A stretch of DNA of 64,000 nucleotides. Origin: DATCYX01 sp963714425. Its GTDB lineage: Bacteria > Chloroflexota > Anaerolineae > Anaerolineales > UBA4823. Numbering within the stretch: the first letter of the stretch is position 1; every line of letters starts with the position of its first letter. The stretch lies in the NCBI GenBank assembly GCA_963714425.1, contig CAVQOI010000003.1:158313-222312 (forward strand), given 5' to 3'. Under the pieces are notes generated by a model, which was given only the letters and a program-made list of their open reading frames with translations, made no database searches and was not told where the DNA came from. Below are positions 25,369 to 33,383 of this stretch, piece by piece. A program made the position numbers and the translations under genes.

Positions 25369-25695
25369 TTAGCGGGCAATCTCCGGTAGGTAAACCAAGA
25401 TGGAATTCAGCACGCTCAGGGCAGCGTTTTCGGCGGCAATCATCGCCGCCAGCAAGTTGTCGTCAACGGGTGCCAGTTGCGCAGGTGGGTCTGTGCTGCC
25501 AGGTCCAGGGCTTGCATCATCGGCGCGAGATAGGCTGGCTGTTTCGAGGGAGAAGACCCCTCCCGGCAGGGCTTGGGATCGGGCTGTTGCCGGTGTAGAG
25601 CGGCTACTGGAGATGAGGATCAGGATAAGCAGCAAGATCAGCGAACAATCCAGGATGGTTCGTGACCGCTTGGAAGCAAATGCAATAGGGCTCAT
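25369..25695 (-). CDS. Hypothetical single-helix membrane protein
   Basis: A 108-residue protein with one strong hydrophobic helix (LDCSLILLLILILISSS, about residues 16-32) after a basic start, then a Pro/Ser/Ala-rich exported region (SPGPGSTDPPAQLAP) and a C-terminal amphipathic part (LLAAMIAAENAALSVL). No family recognised. It overlaps the upstream gene by four bases (ATGA), so the pair is translationally coupled. It is probably exported or membrane-anchored. Confidence 0.6.
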   Translation of the reverse strand: MSPIAFASKRSRTILDCSLILLLILILISSSRSTPATARSQALPGGVFSLETASLSRADDASPGPGSTDPPAQLAPVDDNLLAAMIAAENAALSVLNSILVYLPEIAR

Positions 25696-26126
25696 CGCAT
25701 TTCCATTCCATAAATCCTGCGGCAGTCCGATGATGCGCAGCCAAAGCTGGTTCCGGATGTGTCAGCGGGATCAACTTGTACCCAGATCTCACTTGATGTG
25801 ATCACTGCTGTCTGGATCAAGCTCATGAAGCGCGACGCGCCCGCCGAATCTGGTGAGGTGGGGACGGAAAACCAATGGATAGCTGGGATCGTTGGCGTGC
25901 CACCACCGATAGGTGTTGTGGTCTCGCAGTAGACGTGTACTCTATTGGTGAAGACACCTATGTTAATCATTGGTCCATTACACCGGTACCAGTAAGTGGC
26001 ATCTGGCGCTTGTGGAGAATCCGCCCGAGCTGCGAAGACACGAGTGAGGATAGCTGCCATCACTGCCAAGATCAACAATGCTTCCAATGCCAACCGCACA
26101 AATGGGAAAGTAAAGAATCGTTTCAC
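25692..26126 (-). CDS. Hypothetical exported protein
   Basis: A 144-residue protein with an N-terminal membrane helix or signal segment (FVRLALEALLILAVMAAIL) and a beta-rich exported domain containing PDATYWYRCNGPMINIG, HVYCETTTPIGG and the C-terminal CASSDCRRIYG. Four cysteines in the exported part could form two disulfides. No family name known to me. The start at 26124-26126 follows GGAGATCCACCGTG. It is the first gene of a two-gene unit with 25369-25695. Confidence 0.65.
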   Translation of the reverse strand: MKRFFTFPFVRLALEALLILAVMAAILTRVFAARADSPQAPDATYWYRCNGPMINIGVFTNRVHVYCETTTPIGGGTPTIPAIHWFSVPTSPDSAGASRFMSLIQTAVITSSEIWVQVDPADTSGTSFGCASSDCRRIYGMEMR

Positions 26127-26274
26127 GGTGGATCTCCTTTGACTGCCGAAAATTGGGATGATTAACCAATGATATTAACACTTCTGGCAACCATTAGAAA
26201 CGCTCCCAGTTATCAAAGATTCATCTAATTTTCGGGTTCTTTACCTGCCTGCCGGTGCAATCAGGAAGGATGTC

Positions 26275-27267
26275 TCAGCCTGCTGGCAGGGCTTTCTGCA
26301 TGGCAGCGATCAGGGTATCTTGCACCTGGTCGATGAAAGCCTCCACCATCTGTCGGGAGGGGTCAGCGTCATACCACGCCATGATCTCGCGTGCCCCCTG
26401 CCAGAAGGGGATCTTAGGCGCGAAGTCAGGCACCACCCGCCGGATCTTGCTGTTATCGAAGATCATGCTGTGCGCCTTATCCCCCAGCAGTGAAGCGCCC
26501 CACACGGGGTCGTAAGCTGCGATCAGGTCCGAGGGCACGTGCACCAGCTGCGGCTCGACCCCCGCGGCTTGCCCCACGATCTCGAAGATCTGGTTCCAGC
26601 TCAGCCACTCGTCTGAGGTGATTTGGAATGTCTCCCCGATGGCGTGCGGGTTTCCCAGCAAGCCCACAAACCCTACGGCGAAATCCGTATTGTGGGTCAG
26701 CGTCCAGAGCGATGTCCCATCGCCGTGGACCACAACCGGCTTGCCTGCCCGCATGCGCCCCACCATTGTGTAGCCTCCGTGGAATGGCAGCAGCGTGTGG
26801 TCATAGGTGTGCGAGGGTCGCACGATCGTTACCGGGAAGCCATCCTTGCGGTAAGCCTGCTCGAAGAGTGCTTCGCATGCAGCCTTATCCCGCGAATATT
26901 TCCAGTACGGGTTGTGCAGTAGGGTGCTCTCGGTCACAGGCAGGAAGCGCGGCGGCTTGATATAGGCGGATGCCGAGCTGATAAAGATGTATTGCCCGGT
27001 GCGCTCCCTGAATAGCTCCAGGTCAGCCTGCGCCTGTTCCGGGGTGTAAGTCACCCAATTGACCACACAGTCGAAATGATGCTCCCCCAGCGCTGCCGCT
27101 GCTGACCCAGTCTGGCGGATATCGGCGTGGATGATTTCAGCACCCAGCGCCGCCGGACGAGCGCTTTGCCCGCGGTTTAGGATGTACAGCTCACAGCCTC
27201 TTTTCAATGCCAGCTCTGCACATGCCGAGCTGATCACCCCGGTTCCTCCGATAAATAACACCTTCAT
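26275..27267 (-). CDS. NAD-dependent epimerase/dehydratase (extended SDR)
   Basis: A ~330-residue extended short-chain dehydrogenase. The Rossmann motif is VLFIGGTGVISSACAELAL at the N-terminus and the active-site Tyr-X3-Lys appears as YWKYSRDK. IVRPSHTYDH and VVHGDGTSLWTLTHNTD are typical of the epimerase/isoflavone-reductase-like or CSP41-like branch. The start MKVLFIGG at 27265-27267 lies behind AAAGGATATCCC; a slightly longer frame exists but lacks a site. It likely acts on a nucleotide sugar or similar metabolite with NAD(P); the substrate is not evident. It stands alone on the minus strand. Confidence 0.9.
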   Translation of the reverse strand: MKVLFIGGTGVISSACAELALKRGCELYILNRGQSARPAALGAEIIHADIRQTGSAAAALGEHHFDCVVNWVTYTPEQAQADLELFRERTGQYIFISSASAYIKPPRFLPVTESTLLHNPYWKYSRDKAACEALFEQAYRKDGFPVTIVRPSHTYDHTLLPFHGGYTMVGRMRAGKPVVVHGDGTSLWTLTHNTDFAVGFVGLLGNPHAIGETFQITSDEWLSWNQIFEIVGQAAGVEPQLVHVPSDLIAAYDPVWGASLLGDKAHSMIFDNSKIRRVVPDFAPKIPFWQGAREIMAWYDADPSRQMVEAFIDQVQDTLIAAMQKALPAG

Positions 27268-27424
27268 GGGATATCCTTTCACAAAGCGTAATCGCCCAGA
27301 GATCTCTCTGAGCGAGGATTATATCAGTCACGCATACCGGCGCTCGATCCATCGAGCGCCGGTAAGATATCCTTTATTCAATTAGTGGGCTACTACCAAT
27401 GTCTGCTTGGAGCAGGATCCGGGA

Positions 27425-27928
27425 TCAAATGAAGATGACCTGCGCCCCTTCAGTCATGTCCATGAAATCCCCGGCTGTGACGATATCGAGCACACCATCC
27501 ACGAAATCGTCCATTTCCAGCCCCATCATGTCTACAGACATCTTGCAGGCATATAGCTTTGCGCCCGCGTCCATCAGCATTTGCAGGTATTCTCGCACAG
27601 GGGGCACTTCAATGCCCTTCATCTTATCTTTCATCAGTTTTGTGGCAAATGCTGTCATTCCCGGTAGTACCCCCATAATATTGGGGATGCCCAGATTGCC
27701 GGTATCTATCCCCATCATGCTCATCTTCATGCTCGTATTAGCTACCGGGGCAATCTCCAGACGGTCTATGCGTGCCTTGTTGATGATGTCCAGCCCCCAA
27801 AAGGTGAAGAAGATGGTTACGTCGATCCCGTTGCCCAGGGCAGCCCAGCCCATCACCAGGGCGGGATACGCCATGTCCAGATTCCCTTTGGAGCAAATAA
27901 AAGCGATGTGGCGGTTATCGTCAGCCAT
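27425..27928 (-). CDS. DsrE2-like (DsrE/DsrF/peroxiredoxin-like) sulfur carrier
   Basis: A 167-residue DsrE2-like protein, mostly soluble with a hydrophobic core. It starts AFICSKGNLDMAYPALVMG with Cys12, and has DVTIFFTFWGLDIIN, a Met-rich loop MSMMGIDTGNLGIPNIMG and AGAKLYACKMSVDMMG with Cys118, the usual active cysteine of the family. DsrE-type proteins carry persulfide sulfur between enzymes. It is the last gene of the operon arsR-sqr-DUF1641-tusE-dsrE2, which implies trafficking of sulfur released by sulfide oxidation. Confidence 0.9.
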   Translation of the reverse strand: MADDNRHIAFICSKGNLDMAYPALVMGWAALGNGIDVTIFFTFWGLDIINKARIDRLEIAPVANTSMKMSMMGIDTGNLGIPNIMGVLPGMTAFATKLMKDKMKGIEVPPVREYLQMLMDAGAKLYACKMSVDMMGLEMDDFVDGVLDIVTAGDFMDMTEGAQVIFI

Positions 27929-27967
27929 TGAAATTTTCTCCTTATCAATTTGTTGATCGGTGTGCGT

Positions 27968-28285
27968 CTAGACGCACCCTTCCGGTTTGCCCAACCCTGA
28001 GATCTTGGCGACCTTCTTTGCAGGGCCTTTGGGGAACAGGCTGAATAGTTCCTTCGTGGGGACGCCAGCTCCATTGGTGATATTGCGTAATGTGGGAGCT
28101 TTGCCCGACTCGGTGGCGCTCTTGCGGCAATATTCGATCACTTGCCAGTGAGTTGCGGAAAGCTCGGGGATGCCCTCTTCTTGGGCGATTGCCACTGCGA
28201 TCTCCTTGTTCCACTCGTTCGGATCAGTCATGAAGCCTTCTTCATTGACCTGTACTGTTTTGCCAAATATTTCACGTGTTGCCAT
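27968..28285 (-). CDS. TusE/DsrC-like sulfur relay protein with a single conserved cysteine
   Basis: A 105-residue DsrC/TusE/DsvC-family protein, recognised by VNEEGFMTDPNEWN, ATHWQVIEYCRKS, FPKGPAKK and the C-terminal arm ending GKPEGCV. The penultimate Cys104 (CysA) is present. The second arm cysteine found 11 residues before it in DsrC of sulfite reduction is Ala93. This is the TusE-type pattern and argues for sulfur-carrier work rather than a DsrAB partner. The ATG at 28283-28285 follows TTTGGAGGCATGTAAG. A longer frame to 28387 has no site. It lies between DUF1641 and DsrE2 genes in the sulfur operon. Confidence 0.9.
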   Translation of the reverse strand: MATREIFGKTVQVNEEGFMTDPNEWNKEIAVAIAQEEGIPELSATHWQVIEYCRKSATESGKAPTLRNITNGAGVPTKELFSLFPKGPAKKVAKISGLGKPEGCV

Positions 28286-28343
28286 CTTACATGCCTCCAA
28301 ATAGTTTTTAGATTTTTCTTCCGATTGCTTTTCGGATGAGATG

Positions 28344-29039
28344 TTAATTTTCACCACCCCGTCCGTTGTCTTCTGCCTGCACGCCAATAACGTGTAACAC
28401 CCGCATGGTCAGCGCCAAACCCCGGCGCACAGCCGGGTCGCGCATCTGGCGCAATAATCCGGTGTATGAGATATCCACCGGCTTTTCAACTTCTTTCTCC
28501 GCAACCATTAAGGTATTGCGTACGAAGTTCATAATCTCAGGTTGGGTCATGTCCTTCACCGTGTTCAGGATGAGCACGATATTATCGCCTAAGCGATTGA
28601 CGTCCTCTTGGCTGAACGACGTAACCACATTGTCCAGGATCTGCCCACCGCCCCTGGCAAAGGAGAAATAACCCTTCTTTTCCAGGCTTGAGAGCGTGTC
28701 GACTGCTTTCCCAAAGGCTTCGTCGGCAAGTGGACCCATGGTATCCATCAGATCCATCAGGCTTTCAAGCTGATCGAGCATCTTGTCGAAATTACGCCCG
28801 TTGCGTAACAGCCTCTTGGCAAAGCGCAGCAGATCGCTCAGGTCGATATATTCCTGGACTTCCTCCAGTTGTTCCACTGTCAGGCGGAAGGCATCATCTG
28901 CCACAATCGTCAGGTCGCGCATTAGCTCAGCCCGATCCCCGCGCTGGCGCTCTGCCACTTGGGCTTGTTCGGTCAGGTATGCCACCTGTGTGCTGAGCGT
29001 ATCGATTTTTTGGTTCAGATCGACGAGTGAATTGTCCAT
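28344..29039 (-). CDS. DUF1641 protein, partner of the sulfide dehydrogenase-like flavoprotein
   Basis: A 231-residue, mainly helical, soluble protein. The N-terminal ~50 residues look coiled-coil (LNQKIDTLSTQVAYLTEQ). The middle has DTMGPLADEAFGKAVDTLSS and KGYFSFARGGGQILDNVV, and the end LRQMRDPAVRRGLALTMRVL, all characteristic of DUF1641. This family is often adjacent to SQR-like or formate dehydrogenase-associated flavoproteins and may tether them. It starts 10 bases after the SQR stop codon, indicating co-translation. Confidence 0.88.
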   Translation of the reverse strand: MDNSLVDLNQKIDTLSTQVAYLTEQAQVAERQRGDRAELMRDLTIVADDAFRLTVEQLEEVQEYIDLSDLLRFAKRLLRNGRNFDKMLDQLESLMDLMDTMGPLADEAFGKAVDTLSSLEKKGYFSFARGGGQILDNVVTSFSQEDVNRLGDNIVLILNTVKDMTQPEIMNFVRNTLMVAEKEVEKPVDISYTGLLRQMRDPAVRRGLALTMRVLHVIGVQAEDNGRGGEN

Positions 29040-29049
29040 GCGCGCCTCC

Positions 29050-30285
29050 TTAATTGTTCCACTTTCCAGCCATGGTCATCCGCGCAGGTAATGGTAGTTC
29101 CTGGCCTTTGATCAGCAGGTTCCAATACATCCAGCGGAACATCATCTTGCCCCAGTGGTTCGCTTCAGATTCTTGCAGCAAGGAGAAAGGTCCCACGCCA
29201 GGCAGCGGGTAGCGACCTGGGAGCGGCTCGACATCATAATTGAAGTCAATCAGCAGTCCCTTACCGAAGCCCGATTCAATGAAGCAGTTTGCATGTCCGT
29301 CGAAGGAGGGCAGCATCTCAAGACCATCGATATGGCGTACGAAGTTCTCCGAGAAACAATCTACCGCAAAGTGGGCTACCGATCCGGCTTTGGATGTGGG
29401 CAGGTTGGCTGCATCTCCAAGCACAAACAGGTTATCGTGCTTCGGTGACTGGAAGGTGTGCTTGTCTACCGGGATAAAATTCAGATCATCGCCCAGGCCC
29501 GAGCGGGCAATCGTCTCGTCGCCCATGTTGAGCGGCACGCTCACCAGGAGGTCGTACTCTATCTCCTGCTCGTCGTAGGAGATGATCTTCTTGGCGTCGG
29601 GGTCCACTCTTTCGATCATGAACTCCGGCATCACCTGGATGCCCTTCTGCTCCAGAATGTCTCCCAGATGCCGCGAGGCAATCGGCTTGGTGAATGCCCC
29701 GGGTAGGGGCGTGGCGTAGATAATCTCCACACGGTCGCGGATGCCCTGCTCGTGGAAATACCAGTCTGCCAGCATCATGAACTCGAGCGGCGCCACCGGG
29801 CACTTGATCGGATTCTCGACCACGTTCACCACCATGCGCCCCCCTTTCCAGCTGCGCAGGTGCTTTGCCAGTTTTACCGCGCCTTCGGCAGTATAGAACT
29901 CATAGATTGATTTCTCCCACTCGTGCTCCATTATCCCAGGCGTCTGTTCTGGGTGGACTTGCGCTCCGGTAGCTATAACAAGGAAGTCGTAGTTGAGGAT
30001 GCGCCCGTCTTTTACCAGCCTCACCCGGTTGTGCTCTGGCTCGATCACGTCCACAGGCGACATGACTAGCTCCACGCCAGACGGGATGAAATCGCGTTTC
30101 GGCTTGATAACGTCGTTCTTGCTGTAGATCCCAAATGGGATGAACAGGAAACCAGGCTGGTAGTAGTGGTTCTCGTGTTGGTCTACGATGGTGATACGCC
30201 ACTCATCGTTATCTAGCAGTCGGCGCATGCGGTTGGCTACCATCGTTCCCGCTGTTCCTGCGCCAAGTACGAGTAAATTCTTCAT
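29050..30285 (-). CDS. sqr: Sulfide:quinone oxidoreductase-like flavoprotein
   Basis: A 411-residue FAD-dependent oxidoreductase. The N-terminal dinucleotide motif is GAGTAG (residues 8-13). A second FAD motif appears as NLFVLGDAANLPTSKAG. Cysteines are at 162 (NPIKCPVAP), 310 and 334; the first and last are the likely redox pair of an SQR. The family oxidises sulfide and passes electrons to the quinone pool, making polysulfide or persulfide. Downstream TusE and DsrE2 carriers and an upstream ArsR repressor support this. Assignment to SQR rather than a related flavocytochrome is likely but not certain. No membrane helices are seen, only a possible amphipathic C-terminus. Confidence 0.85.
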   Translation of the reverse strand: MKNLLVLGAGTAGTMVANRMRRLLDNDEWRITIVDQHENHYYQPGFLFIPFGIYSKNDVIKPKRDFIPSGVELVMSPVDVIEPEHNRVRLVKDGRILNYDFLVIATGAQVHPEQTPGIMEHEWEKSIYEFYTAEGAVKLAKHLRSWKGGRMVVNVVENPIKCPVAPLEFMMLADWYFHEQGIRDRVEIIYATPLPGAFTKPIASRHLGDILEQKGIQVMPEFMIERVDPDAKKIISYDEQEIEYDLLVSVPLNMGDETIARSGLGDDLNFIPVDKHTFQSPKHDNLFVLGDAANLPTSKAGSVAHFAVDCFSENFVRHIDGLEMLPSFDGHANCFIESGFGKGLLIDFNYDVEPLPGRYPLPGVGPFSLLQESEANHWGKMMFRWMYWNLLIKGQELPLPARMTMAGKWNN

Positions 30286-30364
30286 GCTTATGCTCCGTAA
30301 AGTTTTGGGATGCAGTGTGCAGGTAAATCACACGCAACATCCGCAGAGTAATTTAATGGGTTGG

Positions 30365-30712
30365 TTATTTGCTCTCTACTTCAATCGTTTGGACCAAAGC
30401 TGCCTGGCTCTTCAGCTTGCTGGTGAGCACAGAGCGCAGCAAATCGAGCGCCTGGATGATGCGCCCGTCGATCAAGGTGTACATCATCGACTGGCCTTCC
30501 CGCTGGGCAGTAACCAGGCCGCGCTCGCGTAATAAATTGAGGTGGCGCGATGCCGCTGGTTGCTTGATTCCTACCTCACGCGCCAGATCGCTCACGTTGC
30601 TGGGTTTTTCATGCAGCGCATACAGGATCAGGATACGATTTGTATCTGCCAGCGCTGAACATATCCCGGCGTGCAAGTCGGTAATTTCTTGGGTTAGAGT
30701 GGGTGTGATCAT
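30365..30712 (-). CDS. ArsR/SmtB family repressor of the sulfur operon
   Basis: A 115-residue winged-helix protein: ALADTNRILILYALHEKPS, DLAREVGIKQPAASRHLN (recognition helix), RERGLVTAQREGQSMMY. It carries only one obvious cysteine, Cys18, so it lacks the ELCxC metal site. It also lacks a clear second cysteine of persulfide sensors such as BigR/SqrR. As first gene of the operon it probably represses it; the ligand is uncertain (persulfide or redox by context). The start ATG is 30710-30712. Confidence 0.9.
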   Translation of the reverse strand: MITPTLTQEITDLHAGICSALADTNRILILYALHEKPSNVSDLAREVGIKQPAASRHLNLLRERGLVTAQREGQSMMYTLIDGRIIQALDLLRSVLTSKLKSQAALVQTIEVESK

Positions 30713-30730
30713 AAAATTTGCCTTTGTATA

Positions 30731-30808
30731 TATTCACATGTGTGCATACTTCTATTGTGAAAATAATAACAATAGGGAACGTATTCGATTAGTGACATAT
30801 GTCACTAA
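30731..30808. promoter_or_regulatory. Operator region of the sulfur operon with three inverted repeats
   Basis: Between the arsR start (30712) and 30810 lie three inverted repeats. One is CACATGTG at 30735-30742 inside a wider imperfect repeat. The second has CTATTGT (30752-30758) facing ACAATAG (30769-30775). The third is a perfect 20-base palindrome at 30789-30808 (TTAGTGACAT/ATGTCACTAA). The last fits the CRP/FNR-family core GTGA-N6-TCAC; the nearest is a candidate ArsR site. The arrangement suggests dual control of the operon. Confidence 0.65.
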
Positions 30809-30982
30809 CTTGTCGTGCTGAATGTCATGTCCAAATCGACTGATTGCGCCTGTTGGGATTGTTAAATCCACCAGCATCGAAGACACCCGGTAAGGCGTCT
30901 CCCATCGGCGCGTCCTCGACAATTCTGGTAAAATCTTTGGCTGCCACGGGAACACGTCACCAGACTGTCGAAAGGCACGCCC

Positions 30983-31513
30983 ATGAACATACTTGAGACC
31001 GACCGGCTTATTCTTAGGCGCCAGGTGCTAGACGATCTCGACCACCTGTTTGCGCTGTACAGTGATCCACAGGTGAGCAAATATATTCCAGACGCCCCGC
31101 GCACCTACGAAGATGCCAGGGAAGAGCTGGAATGGTTTATGCATGGACACCCAAAACATCCTGAGTTAGGGCTTTGGGCGATCGTCCATGTGGAATCCGG
31201 TCAATTCATTGGGCGCGGTGGTTTGCTCCCCTGGACGATCGACGGGCGCCCGGAGGTCGAGGTGGCCTATGCGATCGCTCAAAGGTATTGGGGACAGGGG
31301 TTGGCGACAGAGGCTGCTCGAGCCATTGTTCGCTATGCTTTCGAGCAGTTGAATTTATCCCGATTGATTTGTTTGATCGATCCCGCCAACCACGCTTCCC
31401 GCAGGGTTGCCGAGAAGATAGGCATGACCCTTGAAGCGAAAGTGGGTGGCATTAATGGGGATGGGATTCCCACCTTGATTTATGCATTGCACCGAGAGCC
31501 AGGCGAAGTCTGA
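30983..31513 (+). CDS. GNAT acetyltransferase (RimJ/RimL type)
   Basis: A 176-residue N-acetyltransferase with LETDRLILRRQVLDDLD at the start, FIGRGGLLPW and EVEVAYAIAQRYWGQGLA (acetyl-CoA binding loop) and the C-terminal NHASRRVAEKIGM. This is the usual order for RimJ/RimL-like enzymes acting on ribosomal protein N-termini or small amines. The ATG at 30983 is preceded by AAAGGCACGCCC, a weak site. It is transcribed divergently from the sulfur operon and shares its upstream region, although no functional link is evident. Confidence 0.92.
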   Translation: MNILETDRLILRRQVLDDLDHLFALYSDPQVSKYIPDAPRTYEDAREELEWFMHGHPKHPELGLWAIVHVESGQFIGRGGLLPWTIDGRPEVEVAYAIAQRYWGQGLATEAARAIVRYAFEQLNLSRLICLIDPANHASRRVAEKIGMTLEAKVGGINGDGIPTLIYALHREPGEV

Positions 31514-31624
31514 GCAGGCAAAGCTTAGTGTCTTGATAATTCCGAATTTTAGGCGACCCATTCAAACCATATCGCCGGTGAGCTGGAGCGCTTCTGTGGC
31601 GGTCACCAGGTCACCACCCTGCCT

Positions 31625-32809
31625 TCATCCGTTCTCTTTCAAGTACTGGCGGATCATAAGAGCTACCGTGGCGCCTTCCCCTACAGCAGATGCAGCCTGC
31701 TTGGTTGATCCTGCGCGCACGTCGCCGGCAGCAAACAAACCCGCTTCGCTCGTCATCAAAGTTTTATCTGTGACAACGAAGCCATAGCGGTCGACTTCTA
31801 CTTTTTCCTTGACCAGGTCGCTATTGGGAGTCAGGCCGATGAAGACGAAAACGCCATCATACTGCCATTCTTTCATCTCTCCGCTAGTACGATCCTCGAC
31901 GATGACGCCGGTCAAGTGGTTGTTATCCATTTTGAACTCTTTCACAGTGTGGTTGACCGTCACCGTCATGTTTTCCATTTCTGCTACTTTGTCTTGGAGA
32001 ATTTGGCTGGCTTTCACCTGCGGCCGAAATTCCACGATGTCCACCTGGCTGGCAAACTTGGTCAAAAACAACCCTTCCTCAAACCCGCTGTTCCCCCCAC
32101 CGACTACCAGCAGCCGCTTACCCTTGTAAAATGCACCATCACAGGTCGCGCAGAAATGGATGTTTATCCCGATCAGCTCGTCTTCTCCGGGAACGCGCAA
32201 TTTGCGGTAGCGCGCCCCGGTTGCCAGGGCAATCGCCTTGGCGCCATATTCGTTGCCATCCCCTGTAATCGCGCATAGATAAGGACCCTGGGGGAATATG
32301 TCCACCACTTCATTAGCTTGCAGCACCTCCGCACCGAAGCGTTGCGCCTGCCGTCCGAGACGGTCTCCAAACTCTGCCCCTGAGATGCCCTCGTCGAACC
32401 CTGGGTAATTATCCAGTGTTTGGGCGACCCCTGCCTGACCCCCCAAACCGGCTTTTTCAATCACCAGGGTATCCAGGCCTTCGCGAGACATATATAAAGC
32501 TGCTGTCAAGCCTGCAGGACCGCCGCCGATGACGATTGCGTCATAAAACTGGCGTTGTGCTTGGGTTTTCAACCCCAGTTTTTCTGCCAGCTCCGCGTTC
32601 GATGGTTCTGCTAGGATTGAGCCATCCGGGAATACGATGGTTGGGATGATGCGCATTCCGTTGTTGACCTTCTCGACATAAGCCAATGCTTTTGGGTCTT
32701 GCTCGATATCGATGGTTACATACGGAATACGCTGCTCGCCAAAGAACTTCTTGGAGCGCTTGCAATCTGGGCACCACACAGTGCTGTATACAACGATTTG
32801 ATCATTCAT
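31625..32809 (-). CDS. Glutaredoxin-thioredoxin reductase fusion
   Basis: A 394-residue two-domain flavoprotein. Residues 1 to ~78 are a glutaredoxin-like domain with CPDC at 13-16 (VYSTVWCPDCKRSKKFFG) and the cis-Pro segment RIIPTIVF. Residues ~88-394 are a thioredoxin reductase with FAD motif GGGPAG (95-100), redox CATC at 210-213, NADPH motif VVGGGNSG and the C-terminal ATGD-like FAAGDVR. The fusion gives an enzyme with a built-in dithiol acceptor. The start MNDQIV at 32807-32809 follows AGAGGAAATTAG; nine extra upstream codons are possible but poor. It is followed closely by no gene; upstream lies nrtS. Confidence 0.93.
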   Translation of the reverse strand: MNDQIVVYSTVWCPDCKRSKKFFGEQRIPYVTIDIEQDPKALAYVEKVNNGMRIIPTIVFPDGSILAEPSNAELAEKLGLKTQAQRQFYDAIVIGGGPAGLTAALYMSREGLDTLVIEKAGLGGQAGVAQTLDNYPGFDEGISGAEFGDRLGRQAQRFGAEVLQANEVVDIFPQGPYLCAITGDGNEYGAKAIALATGARYRKLRVPGEDELIGINIHFCATCDGAFYKGKRLLVVGGGNSGFEEGLFLTKFASQVDIVEFRPQVKASQILQDKVAEMENMTVTVNHTVKEFKMDNNHLTGVIVEDRTSGEMKEWQYDGVFVFIGLTPNSDLVKEKVEVDRYGFVVTDKTLMTSEAGLFAAGDVRAGSTKQAASAVGEGATVALMIRQYLKENG

Positions 32810-32828
32810 TCTAATTTCCTCTCGGTGG

Positions 32829-33068
32829 CTACTCACCCTTTCTCATTTCTCGGATAGTGATCACACTGGAAACTGTCGAAACAACATAAGGGACGAAGAC
32901 CGTAAGCGCGATGCGAAATAGACGCATGGCGTCCACCTCGCCGCGCAGCAGCGCATCGCCATGGTTGATGGTTACCAGGATTAAACCCACAATGATCGCC
33001 GAATAAGTCGCACGGCGGACGACGGGTTTAGCGATGCAAAGGACCAGCCAGTCTGGCATTTCTTTCAC
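32829..33068 (-). CDS. NrtS-like nitrate/nitrite transporter, small membrane protein
   Basis: A 79-residue protein with two membrane helices. Its order is VVRRATYSAIIVGLILVTIN, HGDALLRGEVDAMRLFRIAL and TVFVPYVVSTVSS, which I recognise as the NrtS pattern (small two-helix nitrate/nitrite permease known from marine bacteria). It begins at 33066-33068 behind AGGTGAAAGAAATG-type sequence. It sits 19 bases upstream of the glutaredoxin-thioredoxin reductase gene. No nitrate reductase or other nitrogen gene is visible, so the substrate rests on family resemblance alone. Confidence 0.75.
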   Translation of the reverse strand: MKEMPDWLVLCIAKPVVRRATYSAIIVGLILVTINHGDALLRGEVDAMRLFRIALTVFVPYVVSTVSSVITIREMRKGE

Positions 33069-33241
33069 CTCAACGACCTGGAATACTCACCTGCAATTTC
33101 AATCACCGATATTGGAGAATACCATATACTCCGCTCTCTAGGCGATCTCCCTCTTTCATTGATTGGGATTTGCGCACGGGTACCTTTGTTAGGGGTTGTA
33201 TGATTATTAAATATAGCAGCTCTGCAGTTCAGGGGAAAATC

Positions 33242-33280
33242 GGGGATGTTTGGGCAGGCCTCGCCCGCCCAAACACCCCC
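33242..33280. repeat. Strong GC-rich hairpin in the nrtS-sigma factor spacer
   Basis: Sixteen base pairs in three blocks (GGGG, TGTTTGGGC, GGC with their complements) interrupted by two A/C mismatches, loop CTC. It lies in the 315-base spacer 33069-33383, ~100 bases before the sigma factor. No gene ends into it on either strand, so it is more likely an intergenic repeat or RNA element than a terminator. Confidence 0.5.
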
Positions 33281-33383
33281 ATTCTCCCACCAACGGTGAA
33301 AGTCCTAATATATCAAGTGCTCGTAGAATAGACAACCCAAGAATAAAATCCCTTACCCCTTTCCCATTGTATAATTTATCCTG

